Below are positions 39,604-49,261 of a stretch of 64,000 nucleotides of DNA, one piece after another; position 1 is the first letter of the stretch, and each line of letters starts with the position of its first letter. A program made the position numbers and the translations under genes. The notes beneath the pieces were generated by a model. The model worked only from the letters and a program-made list of their open reading frames with translations. It was not told the origin of the DNA and did no database searches. The stretch is taken from the NCBI RefSeq assembly GCF_024585165.1, contig NZ_CP029008.1:868001-932000 (forward strand). Direction: 5' to 3'. The stretch comes from Bradyrhizobium sp. WBOS07. GTDB taxonomy: Bacteria; Pseudomonadota; Alphaproteobacteria; Rhizobiales; Xanthobacteraceae.

Positions 39604-42600
39604 TGGCTCTCAATATCTCGGCATGGTCGATCCGCAATCCGCTGCCGTCGGTCGTCTTCTCGATCATCCTGCTGATCCTCGGCTGGGTCTCCTTCACCAA
39701 GCTCGCAGTGACGCGGCTGCCGTCGGCCGACATTCCCGTGATCTCGGTCGTGGTCTCGCAATTCGGCGCGGCACCCGCCGAGCTCGAATCCCAGGTCACC
39801 AAGACGGTCGAAGACGCCGTCTCCGGCGTCGAGGGCGTGCGGCACATCACCTCCTCGATCACCGACGGCGTGTCGGTCACCACGATTCAGTTCGCGCTGG
39901 AGACCAACACCGACCGCGCCCTCAACGACGTCAAGGACGCCGTGACGCGGGTGCGCTCCAACCTGCCGCAGAACGTCACCGAGCCGCTGATCCAGCGCGT
40001 CGACGTCATCGGCCTGCCGATCGTCACCTATGCCGCGATCTCGCCCGGCAAGACGCCGGAGCAGCTCTCCTACTTCGTCGACGACGTGGTCAAGCGTGCG
40101 CTGCAGGGCGTCCGCGGCGTCGCCCAGGTCGAACGCATCGGCGGCGTCGAGCGCGAGATCCTGGTCTCGCTCGACCCGGACCGCCTGCAGGCCATGGGCC
40201 TGACCGCCGTCAATGTCAGCCAGAGCCTGCGCGGCACCAATGTCGACGTTGCCGGCGGCCGCGCCGAGATCGGCAAGAACGACCAGGCGATCCGCACGCT
40301 CGCGGGCGCCAAGACGCTGGGTGACCTTGCCGGCACCATGATTCCGCTGTTCGGCGGCGGCGAGGTCCGGCTCGACGATCTCGGCACCGTCACCGACACC
40401 ATCGCCGATCGCCGCACCTTCGCCCGCTTCAACGGCGAGCCGATCGTCGCGCTCGGCATCAAGCGTTCCAAGGGCGCCAGCGACGTGAAGGTGGCCGAGG
40501 CCGTTCAGAAGCGCATCGACGCGCTCAAGGCCGCCTATCCCGACGTCGACCTCAAGGTGATCGACACCTCGGTCGAATACACCAACGGCAATTACCACGC
40601 GGCGATCTCGACCCTGTTCGAGGGCGCCATCCTCGCCGTCATCATCGTGCTGCTGTTCCTGCGCGACCTGCGCGCCACCATCATTGCCGCGATCTCGTTG
40701 CCGCTGTCGATCTTCCCGGCGTTCTGGGCGATGGACCTGCTCGGCTTCTCGCTCAACCTCGTCAGCTTCCTCGCCATCACGCTGTCGACGGGTATCCTGG
40801 TCGACGACGCCATCGTCGAGATCGAGAACATCGTCCGGCACATGAACATGGGCAAATCGCCCTATCGTGCCGCGCTCGAGGCGGCCGACGAGATCGGCCT
40901 CGCGGTGATCGCGATCTCGCTGACCATCATCGCGATCTTCGCACCCGCAAGCTTCATGTCGGGCATCGCCGGGCAGTTCTTCAAGCAGTTCGGCATCACC
41001 GTCTCGGTGCAGGTGTTCTTCTCGCTGCTCGCCGCGCGTTTCGTCACGCCGGTGCTGGCAGCCTACTTCCTCAAGCATGGCAAGCACGAGGAGCCGCCGC
41101 CGGGGCGCATCCTGCGGTCCTATCACCGGATCGTGGCGTGGTCGGTGAAGCACTATTTCATCACGGTGCTGATCGGCTTCGGCGTCTTCGCCGCCTCGAT
41201 CTGGAGCATCACGCTGCTGCCGCAGGGCTTCCTGCCGGCGCAGGACAGCGCCCGCTCGCTGCTGGCGCTCGAGCTGCCGCCGGGCACCCAGCTCGCCTAC
41301 ACCGAGAAGGTCACCGAGGACATCGTCGCGCGCCTGCGCAAGCGGCCCGAGGTCAAGAGCATCTTCGTCGACGGCGGGCGTGTTCCGCCGGGGACGCAGG
41401 AAGTGCGGCGCGCCGCCCTGATCATCAACTACACGCCCAAGGGCAGCCGCGACATCACCCAGCGTGAGCTCGAGTTCTCGATCAGCCAGGAGCTGGAGAA
41501 CGTTCCCGACATCCGCTTCTGGTTCCTGGACGAGAACGGCCTGCGCGCGATCTCGCTGGTGGTGACCGGCGTCGACCCCAACATCGTCAACAACGTCGCG
41601 AGCGAGCTCGCGACGCAGATGAAACGCATTCCCACCATCGCCAATGTGATCTCGGAGACCTCGCTGGAGCGTCCCGAGCTGCGCATCGAGCCGCGCGCCG
41701 ATCTCGCCGCACGGCTCGGCGTGTCCACCGAAAGCCTGTCGCAGACCATCCGTGTGGCCACCATCGGCGACGTCGGCCCCGCACTCGCCAAATTCGACGT
41801 CGGCGATCGCCTGGTACCGATCCGGGTGCAGCTCGAGGACACCGCGCGCGGCAATCTGAAGACGCTCGAACAGTTGCGCGTGCCGCTCGGCGAGCGCGGC
41901 GAGAAGGGCGGCGTGCCGCTCTCGGTCATCGCCGACGTCAAGCTCGACCAGGGTCCGACCAGCATCAACCGCTACGACCGCGAGCGCCAGGCCACCGTCG
42001 CCGCCGACCTCGTCGGCTCCGCCGCGCTCGGCGATGCCACCAAGAAGATCTACGACCTGCCGGTCATGAAGACCCTGCCGAAGGGCGTGAAGGTCTCGCC
42101 CTCCGGCGACGCCGAGAGCTTGAACGAATTGTCCGAGGGCTTCGCCACCGCGATCACGGCCGGCCTGATGATGGTCTATGCCGTGCTGGTGCTGCTGTTC
42201 GGCACATTCCTGCAGCCGATCACCATCCTGTTCTCGCTGCCGCTCTCGATCGGCGGCGCCATCGCGGCGCTGCTCCTCACCGGCAAGCAGCTCACCACGC
42301 CGGTGTGGATCGGCATCCTGATGCTGATGGGCATCGTCACCAAGAACGCGATCATGCTGGTGGAGTTCGCGATCGAAGCCATTCACGCCGGCAAGCCGCG
42401 CGAGGAGGCCATGATCGACGCCGGCATGAAACGCGCCCGGCCGATCGTGATGACCACGATCGCGATGGCCGCAGGCATGATGCCGAGCGCGCTCGCGGTC
42501 GGTGCCGGCGGCGAGTTCCGCTCGCCGATGGCGCTCGCGGTGATCGGCGGCCTGATCTTCTCGACCATCCTGTCTCTGGTGTTCGTGCCCGCGATGTTCA

Positions 42601-42752
42601 TGGTGATGGACGATTTCGGCGCGCTGATCTGGCGCTTCGCCAAGCGGCTGATCGTGCATAGCGACGACGCCGAGACGGACGGCCATCACGGGGCAACGCC
42701 GGCGGAAGCTGGGCCAGCGCCGAGGAACATCGTGCATCCGGCGGCGGAGTAG
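39603..42752 (+). CDS. RND multidrug efflux permease (AcrB/HAE1-type)
   Basis: 1049 aa, normal for the family, with twelve membrane helices and two large periplasmic loops. The first helix is PLPSVVFSIILLILGWVSF. The proton-relay acidic pair is in TM4 (STGILVDDAIVEIENIV). The second repeat carries GIVTKNAIMLVEFAIE and the end MALAVIGGLIFSTILSLVFVPA. It exports hydrophobic drugs or other compounds by proton antiport. No outer-membrane TolC gene is in the operon, so a shared channel is likely. Co-translated with the adaptor. Confidence 0.95.
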   Translation: MALNISAWSIRNPLPSVVFSIILLILGWVSFTKLAVTRLPSADIPVISVVVSQFGAAPAELESQVTKTVEDAVSGVEGVRHITSSITDGVSVTTIQFALETNTDRALNDVKDAVTRVRSNLPQNVTEPLIQRVDVIGLPIVTYAAISPGKTPEQLSYFVDDVVKRALQGVRGVAQVERIGGVEREILVSLDPDRLQAMGLTAVNVSQSLRGTNVDVAGGRAEIGKNDQAIRTLAGAKTLGDLAGTMIPLFGGGEVRLDDLGTVTDTIADRRTFARFNGEPIVALGIKRSKGASDVKVAEAVQKRIDALKAAYPDVDLKVIDTSVEYTNGNYHAAISTLFEGAILAVIIVLLFLRDLRATIIAAISLPLSIFPAFWAMDLLGFSLNLVSFLAITLSTGILVDDAIVEIENIVRHMNMGKSPYRAALEAADEIGLAVIAISLTIIAIFAPASFMSGIAGQFFKQFGITVSVQVFFSLLAARFVTPVLAAYFLKHGKHEEPPPGRILRSYHRIVAWSVKHYFITVLIGFGVFAASIWSITLLPQGFLPAQDSARSLLALELPPGTQLAYTEKVTEDIVARLRKRPEVKSIFVDGGRVPPGTQEVRRAALIINYTPKGSRDITQRELEFSISQELENVPDIRFWFLDENGLRAISLVVTGVDPNIVNNVASELATQMKRIPTIANVISETSLERPELRIEPRADLAARLGVSTESLSQTIRVATIGDVGPALAKFDVGDRLVPIRVQLEDTARGNLKTLEQLRVPLGERGEKGGVPLSVIADVKLDQGPTSINRYDRERQATVAADLVGSAALGDATKKIYDLPVMKTLPKGVKVSPSGDAESLNELSEGFATAITAGLMMVYAVLVLLFGTFLQPITILFSLPLSIGGAIAALLLTGKQLTTPVWIGILMLMGIVTKNAIMLVEFAIEAIHAGKPREEAMIDAGMKRARPIVMTTIAMAAGMMPSALAVGAGGEFRSPMALAVIGGLIFSTILSLVFVPAMFMVMDDFGALIWRFAKRLIVHSDDAETDGHHGATPAEAGPAPRNIVHPAAE

Positions 42753-42782
42753 GGTTCGGGTGCAGCCGCCAAGCTGGCTTAC

Positions 42783-43121
42783 ATGACGATGCATTTGCCC
42801 AATGGCGCCCATGCTATAGTCGACATCCGGAAGATCGAAGACTATTGCCTAAGTCCATCGCATCCGCGCGGGCGACACAAAGCGAGAGTTTTTCGGGACG
42901 CGCTCGATCTTCAGCGTGGAGATGCCCTCTGGCTTCGCGATGCCCTTCTTCGGGCTGCACCTGCCGGCGTTGCGTCCCATATTGCCACTGACCGCTGGGG
43001 TAGCCATTGGCGTATGGATATTCTGCTTAGGCGACATCCGAAGCAAGCCGTGGTAAGAACGGCGTGGATCATTCGAGCCGGTGACGACCGACCGACATTT
43101 GTCACTTGTTGGGTGCTATGA
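42783..43121 (+). CDS. DUF6883-domain protein
   Basis: 112 aa. The conserved pattern MHLPNGAHAIVDIRKIEDYCLSPSHPRGRHKARVF is the DUF6883 signature, with the basic GRHKARVF block and a following helix LWLRDALLRAA. It ends with a strand-rich VVRTAWIIRAGDDRPTFVTCWVL. The function is unknown. The stop codon overlaps the start of a DUF4926 gene by four bases (ATGA), so the two are co-translated. I infer a two-protein complex, possibly toxin-antitoxin-like, though no catalytic motif is recognisable. Confidence 0.8.
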   Translation: MTMHLPNGAHAIVDIRKIEDYCLSPSHPRGRHKARVFRDALDLQRGDALWLRDALLRAAPAGVASHIATDRWGSHWRMDILLRRHPKQAVVRTAWIIRAGDDRPTFVTCWVL

Positions 43122-43351
43122 TGACTGCAGCAAACGAAGATGGGACGCCGCGCGCCCTAGACGTCGTCGCATTGCTGGAAAACCTTCCCGAGCACCGGTT
43201 GGCGCGGGGAAACGTCGGCACGATTGTCGAAGAGCTCGACGACAAGACGGTGCTTGTCGAATTCAGTGACGACGATGGCCAACCCTATGCCATCGCCCCG
43301 TGTCTGCGAGCCGAGTTGCTGACATTGCACTACGTGCCGGAAGCGGCCTAG
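43118..43351 (+). CDS. DUF4926-domain protein
   Basis: 77 aa from the ATG at 43118, embedded in the stop of the preceding gene; a second ATG follows directly. The sequence ALDVVALLENLPEHRLARGNVGTIVEELDDKTVLVEFSDDDG is the DUF4926 signature, a small SH3-like beta-barrel with an acidic face. It is the obligate-looking partner of the DUF6883 gene. Acidic small partner and basic larger protein, overlapping genes: this resembles toxin/antitoxin or effector/immunity layout. That reading is inference. Confidence 0.82.
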   Translation: MMTAANEDGTPRALDVVALLENLPEHRLARGNVGTIVEELDDKTVLVEFSDDDGQPYAIAPCLRAELLTLHYVPEAA

Positions 43352-43360
43352 CCCACTTTG

Positions 43361-44035
43361 CTACTCGTTGCGCGCGATCGCCGTCAGCTTGGTCATGTTC
43401 CTGAGCAGAATGCGGCCGCGCTGGAGATCCAAAATCGCCTCCTTGCGCCAGGCCTGCAACTGACGGTTGACGCTTTCGCGGGCGGCGCCGACGAAGACGC
43501 CGAGCTGCTCCTGCGAGATGTGCACCTCGGAGCCGAAATCGGCGGCGAGCGCGCAGAGCCGTCGCGCCAGCCGCACCGGCAGCGGCTGCAGCATGGATTC
43601 CTCCATGCGCTCGCTCTGCCAGCGGATGCGCTGGCACAGCAGCGCGATGATCTTGATCGCGACCTTCGGCTCGCGTTCGAGGAAGCTGAGAAAATCTTCG
43701 CGCCGCAGCACGAACAATTCGCTGACCTCGCCCGCGGTCGCATCCGCGGTGCGATTCTGGCCGTCCAGCACCGCAACCTCGCCGAACAGGTCGCCCGGTC
43801 CCATGAAATTCAGCGTCAGCCGGCTGCCGTCGGCGGCGCCGGTCTCGATCCGGACCTGGCCACGGCGCACGCCGAACAGCGCGTCCCCGGGGTCCCCCTT
43901 CTGGAACAGCACCTCGCCATTGCCCAGATGCTGGGTGTGGCAGAGGTTGGACAGCCGCTGGAGCTCGTCTGCACCGAGATCCGCGAACATCGCGTTCATC
44001 TTCAGAATGACCGCAAATTCGGCCTGCTTGCTCAT
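43361..44035 (-). CDS. Crp/Fnr-family transcriptional regulator
   Basis: 224 aa from the ATG at 44035 with AAGGA upstream. The cyclic-nucleotide domain (1-125) keeps the phosphate-binding cassette GDLFGEVAVLDGQNRTADATA with its Glu and Arg, so cAMP binding is possible. A long dimer helix and a Crp-type helix-turn-helix (VHISQEQLGVFVGAARESVNRQLQAW) follow. No Fnr-type cysteine cluster is seen. A class III cyclase is encoded two genes away, so a local cAMP circuit is likely. It diverges from the asmA-like gene across 236 bases. Confidence 0.9.
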   Translation of the reverse strand: MSKQAEFAVILKMNAMFADLGADELQRLSNLCHTQHLGNGEVLFQKGDPGDALFGVRRGQVRIETGAADGSRLTLNFMGPGDLFGEVAVLDGQNRTADATAGEVSELFVLRREDFLSFLEREPKVAIKIIALLCQRIRWQSERMEESMLQPLPVRLARRLCALAADFGSEVHISQEQLGVFVGAARESVNRQLQAWRKEAILDLQRGRILLRNMTKLTAIARNE

Positions 44036-44271
44036 TTCAATGTCCTTGTGAACGTTCCGGTGCGTTGTCTCGGCAAAGTGCTTGAAACCATCACCATCAG
44101 GATCGCGTAAAACCGCGCCAGAGAAGTGTGTCATAAGTCACATAACTTTGCAGCACCCCCTGACTATTTTTACGCGCTTGGAGCCGCTTCCCGTCCGGGG
44201 ATAAACTCAAGGCGCGAAGGATGGGTGGCCGGCGGGATTCGACGCCGACTGTCCGTCGTTGGAAAGTCGAC

Positions 44272-46338
44272 ATGAGAGCAGTGAAATTCGCCGGCGCGGC
44301 TTTGGCCGCAATCATCATCGTGATCGCGACCCTGCTGGTGATCGGGATCCCATCGGGCTTCCTGACCTCGACGATCGCCTCGCGGGTCGAGAATGCGACC
44401 GGCTACCGGCTGTCGATCGGCGGCACCACGAAGATCAGCCTGTGGCCGGCGCTGAACGTCACCCTGAACGACCTCACGCTTGCCGACCCCAGGGATCGCA
44501 GCGGCATCACGCGCCTGACGGTCGACAGCGTGCAGGCCGAGATGTCGCTCTCCAGCCTGTGGTCGGGCCGTCCCGAGATCGGCGAGCTCATCGTCACCCG
44601 TCCCGTGCTCTACCAGCCGCTGCTGCGGGAGCGCCTGCCGAATGCCGGATCTTCCTCGAAGGCGCCCGCGCTCAAGCTCGACGGCGCGTCGATCGACCGC
44701 GTCAAGGTCACCGACGGCGAAGTCGCCTTCTCCCGCCTGCGCGATCGCGTCGAGGGCCGCATCAGCGCCATCAACGCCGAGGCGATCGTCGGCCGCGACC
44801 GCAAGGTCGACGTCACCGGCACCGCGCGCGTCGGCGACCACCCGACCAAGTTCGACATCAAGGCGACCGCGCCGGCATCGTCCACCGACCGCCCGACCAT
44901 CCCGGTGGATTTCGCCATCGACATGCCTGATGTGCTGAAGTCGCAACTCACCGGTCACGCCGAGATGCGGATGAACGGCGACGTCGTGATGATCAACGGC
45001 GTCAACGGCCGGCTCGGCGACGGCGCGTTCAATGGCTGGGCGTCGGTCGACATCGCGAGCAAGCCGTTGGTAAAGGTCGATCTCGACTTCCAGCGGCTGG
45101 CGATTCCGCTGGCCAAATCGCCGCAGGGTGCATCCGGGCAGCCCTGGAGCAATGCGCCGATCGACGTCTCCGGGCTCAATTATGTCGATGCGCAGGTGAG
45201 GATTTCCGCTAACGAGGCCGTGATCGGCGATGCGCGCATCGCGCCGCTGGCGCTCGATGGCAAGCTCGCCGGCGGCGTGTTGAAGGCCGGCACCGCCAAT
45301 CTCGGCGCCTATGGCGGCCAGGTCTCGGGCGAGGTGATCCTGGATGCGACCACGGGCGCGCCCAGCTTTGCCATGCATTCCGATCTCGTCGGCGTGCGCG
45401 CGCTGCCGCTGCTTCAGGGCCTTGCCGAGTTCGACCGCATCGACGGCAAGCTGCAGGCCAAGCTCGCGTTGCGCAGCGCCGGCACCAGCCAGCGCGCCCT
45501 GATGGCGAACATGCAGGGCACCGCCTTCGTCAATTTCCAGGACGGCGCCATCCGCGGCATCAACGTCGCGCAGATGATCCGCTCGCTGACGTCGGGCACG
45601 CTGTCGGGCTGGCAGGACAGCCCGAGCGCCAGCCAGGAGCAGAGCACGGACCTGTCGCAGCTCTCCGCCTCGTTCCGCATCGACAAGGGGCAGGCGGTGA
45701 CGACCGACCTCAATCTGATCGGGCCGCTGGTGCGCGTCACCGGCGCCGGGACCATCGCGCTCGACACCAAGATGATGGGCTTTCGGGTGGAGCCGAAGCT
45801 GGTGATGACCACCGAAGGCCAGGGCCGCACCAATGAGCCGGTCGGCTTCGGCATTCCCGTGATGATCCAGGGCTCCTGGTCGCAGCCGCGGATCTACCCT
45901 GACATGGCCGGCATGCTGGACAATCCGGATGCCGCCTATGCCAAGCTGCGCGAGATGGGCAAGGGCCTGTTCGGCCCTGACGGCGCCGGGCTCGGCAACA
46001 TTCTGGGCGGTCTCGGTCTTGGCGGGGCCAATGCGCCGGGCGGCGGCAATGCGGCCGGCAACGCCAATCCGCAGGCGCAGCAGCCCGGGCAGAACAATCT
46101 GCTCGGCGGCCCGCTGGGCGAGGCGCTCGGCAATTTGATCCAGCAGGGGTTGTCCGGTGGCGCGGGAAGCAGCACCGGCGCCGCGCCAGGCAGCGGCCGC
46201 AGCCGCAGCTTGCCGGGCACGCCCTCCACGCCGGCGCCGCAGGCTTCGCCCGCAGCCCCTGCTCTGGACGACCCGCCGGTCGCGCAGCAGGACAGTCAGC
46301 CAATGAACGACGTGCTGCGGCAGCTCTTCAACCGCTGA
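44272..46338 (+). CDS. AsmA-family protein
   Basis: 688 aa from the ATG at 44272, with GGAAAG upstream. A single N-terminal membrane helix (GAALAAIIIVIATLLVIGI) leads into the AsmA domain (PSGFLTSTIASRVENATGYRLSIGG, ISLWPALNVTLNDLTLADP) and a large periplasmic beta-rich body. AsmA2 elements (GINVAQMIRSL, GQAVTTDLNLIGPLVRVTGAG) lie at ~440-530. A low-complexity Gly/Asn/Gln/Pro tail follows (~570-670). AsmA proteins are thought to bridge the periplasm and help move lipid to, or order, the outer membrane. It lies between the Crp-like and cyclase genes. Confidence 0.9.
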   Translation: MRAVKFAGAALAAIIIVIATLLVIGIPSGFLTSTIASRVENATGYRLSIGGTTKISLWPALNVTLNDLTLADPRDRSGITRLTVDSVQAEMSLSSLWSGRPEIGELIVTRPVLYQPLLRERLPNAGSSSKAPALKLDGASIDRVKVTDGEVAFSRLRDRVEGRISAINAEAIVGRDRKVDVTGTARVGDHPTKFDIKATAPASSTDRPTIPVDFAIDMPDVLKSQLTGHAEMRMNGDVVMINGVNGRLGDGAFNGWASVDIASKPLVKVDLDFQRLAIPLAKSPQGASGQPWSNAPIDVSGLNYVDAQVRISANEAVIGDARIAPLALDGKLAGGVLKAGTANLGAYGGQVSGEVILDATTGAPSFAMHSDLVGVRALPLLQGLAEFDRIDGKLQAKLALRSAGTSQRALMANMQGTAFVNFQDGAIRGINVAQMIRSLTSGTLSGWQDSPSASQEQSTDLSQLSASFRIDKGQAVTTDLNLIGPLVRVTGAGTIALDTKMMGFRVEPKLVMTTEGQGRTNEPVGFGIPVMIQGSWSQPRIYPDMAGMLDNPDAAYAKLREMGKGLFGPDGAGLGNILGGLGLGGANAPGGGNAAGNANPQAQQPGQNNLLGGPLGEALGNLIQQGLSGGAGSSTGAAPGSGRSRSLPGTPSTPAPQASPAAPALDDPPVAQQDSQPMNDVLRQLFNR

Positions 46339-46509
46339 TGGGGCTGCGACCATCCCTCCTTCCACCCGCCCCGGCGTCCGCAGCGGGTAACCACGCCGGC
46401 TCGTCCCCGGGCCGCGTCGCGGTCCTTTGGCCCAAATTGTGATAGAACGACCCCGCAAGGGCCTTGCGGCCCGTGGCGCCGGCGTCGATGGCGGCGCGAG
46501 AGGATCGGG

Positions 46510-48957
46510 ATGGCAGGAGCGAACGACAAGACACGGTTTCTGCGCGAGGGCCTGTTCGCCAAGTACGTCGTCTCCCTCGTCGGCCTCGTCGTGTTCGTCC
46601 TCGCGGTCAACGGCGCAATGGAGACCTGGATCTCCTACCGCGCCACCAGGACCCAGCTCACCGACGGCCTGGAGGACAAGGCGCAAAGCGCCGCCCGGCG
46701 GATCGAGCAGTCGATCTCGGAGCTCGACCGCCAGATCAGCTGGGTGACGCGGGCGAGCCAGGACACGCTCGAGAAGCGCCGCGCCGACTACGCCTCGCTG
46801 CTGCACCAGGTTTCGGTCGTCAACCAGCTGTTCCAGCTCAACGGCGAGGGCCGCGAGGTGCTGCGGGTCTCGCGCCAGTCGACCACGATCGGCAGCAACG
46901 CCGATCTCTCCCGCGACATCCGCTTCACCGAGACCGTCGCCCGCGGCGTCAGCTACGCGCCGGCCTGGTTCGCCGAAGGCACGCCCATGATGTCGATCTC
47001 GGTGGCGCATTCCGGCTTCAATGCCGGCGTCACCGTGGCCGAGATCGATCTCGGCTTCCTCTCCGACTTCCTGTCCGATGCGCAGGTCGGCAAGGCCGCC
47101 TTTGCCTATGTGGTCGATCCGCGTGGCCGCGTGCTGGCGACGTCGTCGAAAGGGCCCGAGGTCGGCAAGGACCTGTCGAAGCTGCCGCAAGTCGCGGCGG
47201 CGATCGCGCCCGGCCACGCCGCTGAGACGTCCGGCACCGACTTCAACGGCCATGCGGTGATGAGCGCCGCGAGCATCGTGCCGAAGCTCGGCTGGAGCGT
47301 GCTGTTCGAGCAGCCGACCACGCAGGCCCTGATGCCGATCCGCGACCAGCTGGTGCGCATCGCGCTTTTGATCGGGATGGGCCTGATGGTCGCGATCCTC
47401 GCCGGCACGCTGCTCGCCCGCCGCATGATCATCCCGATCACGGCGCTGCGCGACGGCGCGCATAAGCTCGGCGAAGGCGATTTCAGCCACCGCATCGACG
47501 TGCACACCTCGGACGAGCTGGAGGACCTCGCCAGCCAGTTCAACCGCATGGCCGACCAGATCCAGGAGACCTATTCGAACCTGGAGACCAAGGTCGAGGA
47601 GCGCACCCGCGATCTCGCGCAATCGATCAACGAGCTGAAGGTGCTGGAGGAGGTCGGCCGCGCGCTCGCCGCCTCGCTCGATCTCGACGCCGTGCTGCCG
47701 ACCATCGCCGCGCGCGCGATCGAGATCACCCATGCCGATGCCGTGCTGATCTACGGCTTCGACGCCGAGCGGCGCCGCTTCACCCTGGTCGAGGCCGGCG
47801 GCATCGACAGATCGGCCGACGGCGCGCATGTCACCATCGACGAAGGCGACAACATCCTGAGCGATGCCGCCAGAAGCGGCGAGCCGATCGCGCTGGCCGA
47901 TCTCGACCACGCCGCCGAGCAGCCGCTGCGCGAGGCCGCGCTCGCGGCCGGCTTCCACTCGGTGCTGGTGGTGCCGCTGGTCGACCAGCAGGGCACGCTC
48001 GGCTCGCTGGTGGTGCTGCGGCGCGCCGGCGGCGAGTTCGCGCCCAGCCTGATCGGCCTGATGCGCACCTTCGCCAACCAGGCGGTGCTGGCGATGCGCA
48101 ATGCGCGCCTGTTCACCGAGGTCGACCACAAGGGCCGCGAGCTCGAGGCCGCCAACGCGACCGTTCGCGCCCAGGCCGACAAGCTGCGGATACAGACCGA
48201 GCAGCTCAAGGACTGGAACAAGTCGCTGGAGGAGCGCGTCAAGACCCAGCTCGGCGAGATCGAGCGCATCCGCAAGCTCGAGCGCTTCCTGGCGCCGCAG
48301 GTGGCGCAGCTGATCGCCTCCTCCGACAGCCCGGAAGGGCTGCTCACCAGCCAGCGCCGCGAGGTGACGGTGGTGTTCTGCGACCTGCGCGGCTTCACCG
48401 CGTTCACCGAAGCCACCGAGCCGGAAGAGGCGATGAACGTGCTGCGCGAATACCACGCCGCGCTCGGCGGGCTGATCTTCAAATACGAGGGCACGCTCGA
48501 CAAATATGCCGGCGACGGCGTGATGATCCTGTTCAACGCGCCGATCCAGTTCGAGGACCACACCAAGCGCGCCGTGAAGATGGCGGTGGAGATGCGCGAC
48601 ACGATCGGCCCCCTCACCGAGCGCTGGCGCAACCGCGGGCACAGCCTCGGCTTCGGCATCGGCATCGCGCTCGGCTACGCCACGCTTGGCCAGGTCGGCT
48701 TCGAGCAGCGGCTGGAATATGCCGCGATCGGCAGCGTCACCAACCTCGCCTCGCGCCTGTGCGGCGAAGCCAAGCCCAACCAGATCGTGGTCAGCCGCCG
48801 CGTCTACGGCATGGTCGAACCTTTCGTCGAAGCCCGCGCCCTCGACGATCTCCAGCTCAAGGGATTCAACCATCCCGTGCTGGCGATGGAGATCCTGAGC
48901 TGGAACGAGGATGCGGAGAACGTGGTGGATGCATCAGCGCTGCGGATGCGGGGGTAG
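46510..48957 (+). CDS. Membrane class III adenylate/guanylate cyclase with Cache, HAMP and GAF domains
   Basis: 815 aa. Transmembrane helix 1 (VVSLVGLVVFVLAVNG), an extracytoplasmic Cache-like sensor (~45-280), transmembrane helix 2 (ALLIGMGLMVAILAGTLLA), HAMP (~300-355), a coiled coil, GAF (~385-530), a second coiled coil and a C-terminal cyclase (~610-780). Metal-binding aspartates are in VFCDLRGFTAF and GDGVMILF, the base-selecting Lys in LDKYAGDG, and the transition-state Asn and Arg in SVTNLASRL. The usual Thr or Asp of the YTAIG element is Ala (EYAAIG), so base preference is uncertain; cAMP is most likely. It would feed the nearby Crp-like regulator. Confidence 0.92.
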   Translation: MAGANDKTRFLREGLFAKYVVSLVGLVVFVLAVNGAMETWISYRATRTQLTDGLEDKAQSAARRIEQSISELDRQISWVTRASQDTLEKRRADYASLLHQVSVVNQLFQLNGEGREVLRVSRQSTTIGSNADLSRDIRFTETVARGVSYAPAWFAEGTPMMSISVAHSGFNAGVTVAEIDLGFLSDFLSDAQVGKAAFAYVVDPRGRVLATSSKGPEVGKDLSKLPQVAAAIAPGHAAETSGTDFNGHAVMSAASIVPKLGWSVLFEQPTTQALMPIRDQLVRIALLIGMGLMVAILAGTLLARRMIIPITALRDGAHKLGEGDFSHRIDVHTSDELEDLASQFNRMADQIQETYSNLETKVEERTRDLAQSINELKVLEEVGRALAASLDLDAVLPTIAARAIEITHADAVLIYGFDAERRRFTLVEAGGIDRSADGAHVTIDEGDNILSDAARSGEPIALADLDHAAEQPLREAALAAGFHSVLVVPLVDQQGTLGSLVVLRRAGGEFAPSLIGLMRTFANQAVLAMRNARLFTEVDHKGRELEAANATVRAQADKLRIQTEQLKDWNKSLEERVKTQLGEIERIRKLERFLAPQVAQLIASSDSPEGLLTSQRREVTVVFCDLRGFTAFTEATEPEEAMNVLREYHAALGGLIFKYEGTLDKYAGDGVMILFNAPIQFEDHTKRAVKMAVEMRDTIGPLTERWRNRGHSLGFGIGIALGYATLGQVGFEQRLEYAAIGSVTNLASRLCGEAKPNQIVVSRRVYGMVEPFVEARALDDLQLKGFNHPVLAMEILSWNEDAENVVDASALRMRG

Positions 48958-48980
48958 CTTCGTCGACTGCCTCTAGTGCC

Positions 48981-49063
48981 GTAGCCCGGATGGAGCGCAG
49001 CGAAATCCGGGTCGTGCACAAGCGACGGCGGTCCCGGATTGCGCTTCGCTTCATCCGGGCTAC
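48981..49063. repeat. REP-like palindrome
   Basis: GTAGCCCGGATGGAGCGCAG at the left is matched by its near-complement ending ATCCGGGCTAC at 49063, with a second CCCGGATT/AATCCGGG pair inside. It lies just after the cyclase gene. Confidence 0.8.
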
Positions 49064-49148
49064 GGGCCTTTGTATTCCGATAGCCTATCGCGATCCCGCG
49101 GCGGAATGCGCCCGGGTTTTGCTTCGTCGAGCCCTTCGAAATGGAAGG

Positions 49149-49261
49149 GCGCAGGGAAGGCCGGGCACCGGCTGGCACCCGCAAGACCCCTGTGCATGAG
49201 TGCGTGATAGTCGCTCACAGGGGAGAAACAGGTGTGGCCGAATGCCCGGCCTTCCCTGCGC
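49149..49261. repeat. Inverted repeat with 19-base perfect arms
   Basis: Arms 49149-49167 (GCGCAGGGAAGGCCGGGCA) and 49243-49261 are exact complements around a 75-base loop. The loop contains TCGCTCACAGGGGA, which recurs 247 bases downstream. It may be a small mobile or folded-RNA element. Confidence 0.75.

Noticed and set aside
39408..42812. An 1134-codon open frame opposite the RND pump
   Set aside because: Low-complexity Asp/His/Arg translation with no domain. The plus-strand pump is unmistakable.
44170..48873. A 1567-codon open frame on the minus strand
   Set aside because: It is antisense to the AsmA and cyclase genes, which have signal, motifs and ribosome sites. Its translation is His/Arg/Asp-rich, typical of GC-rich antisense reading.
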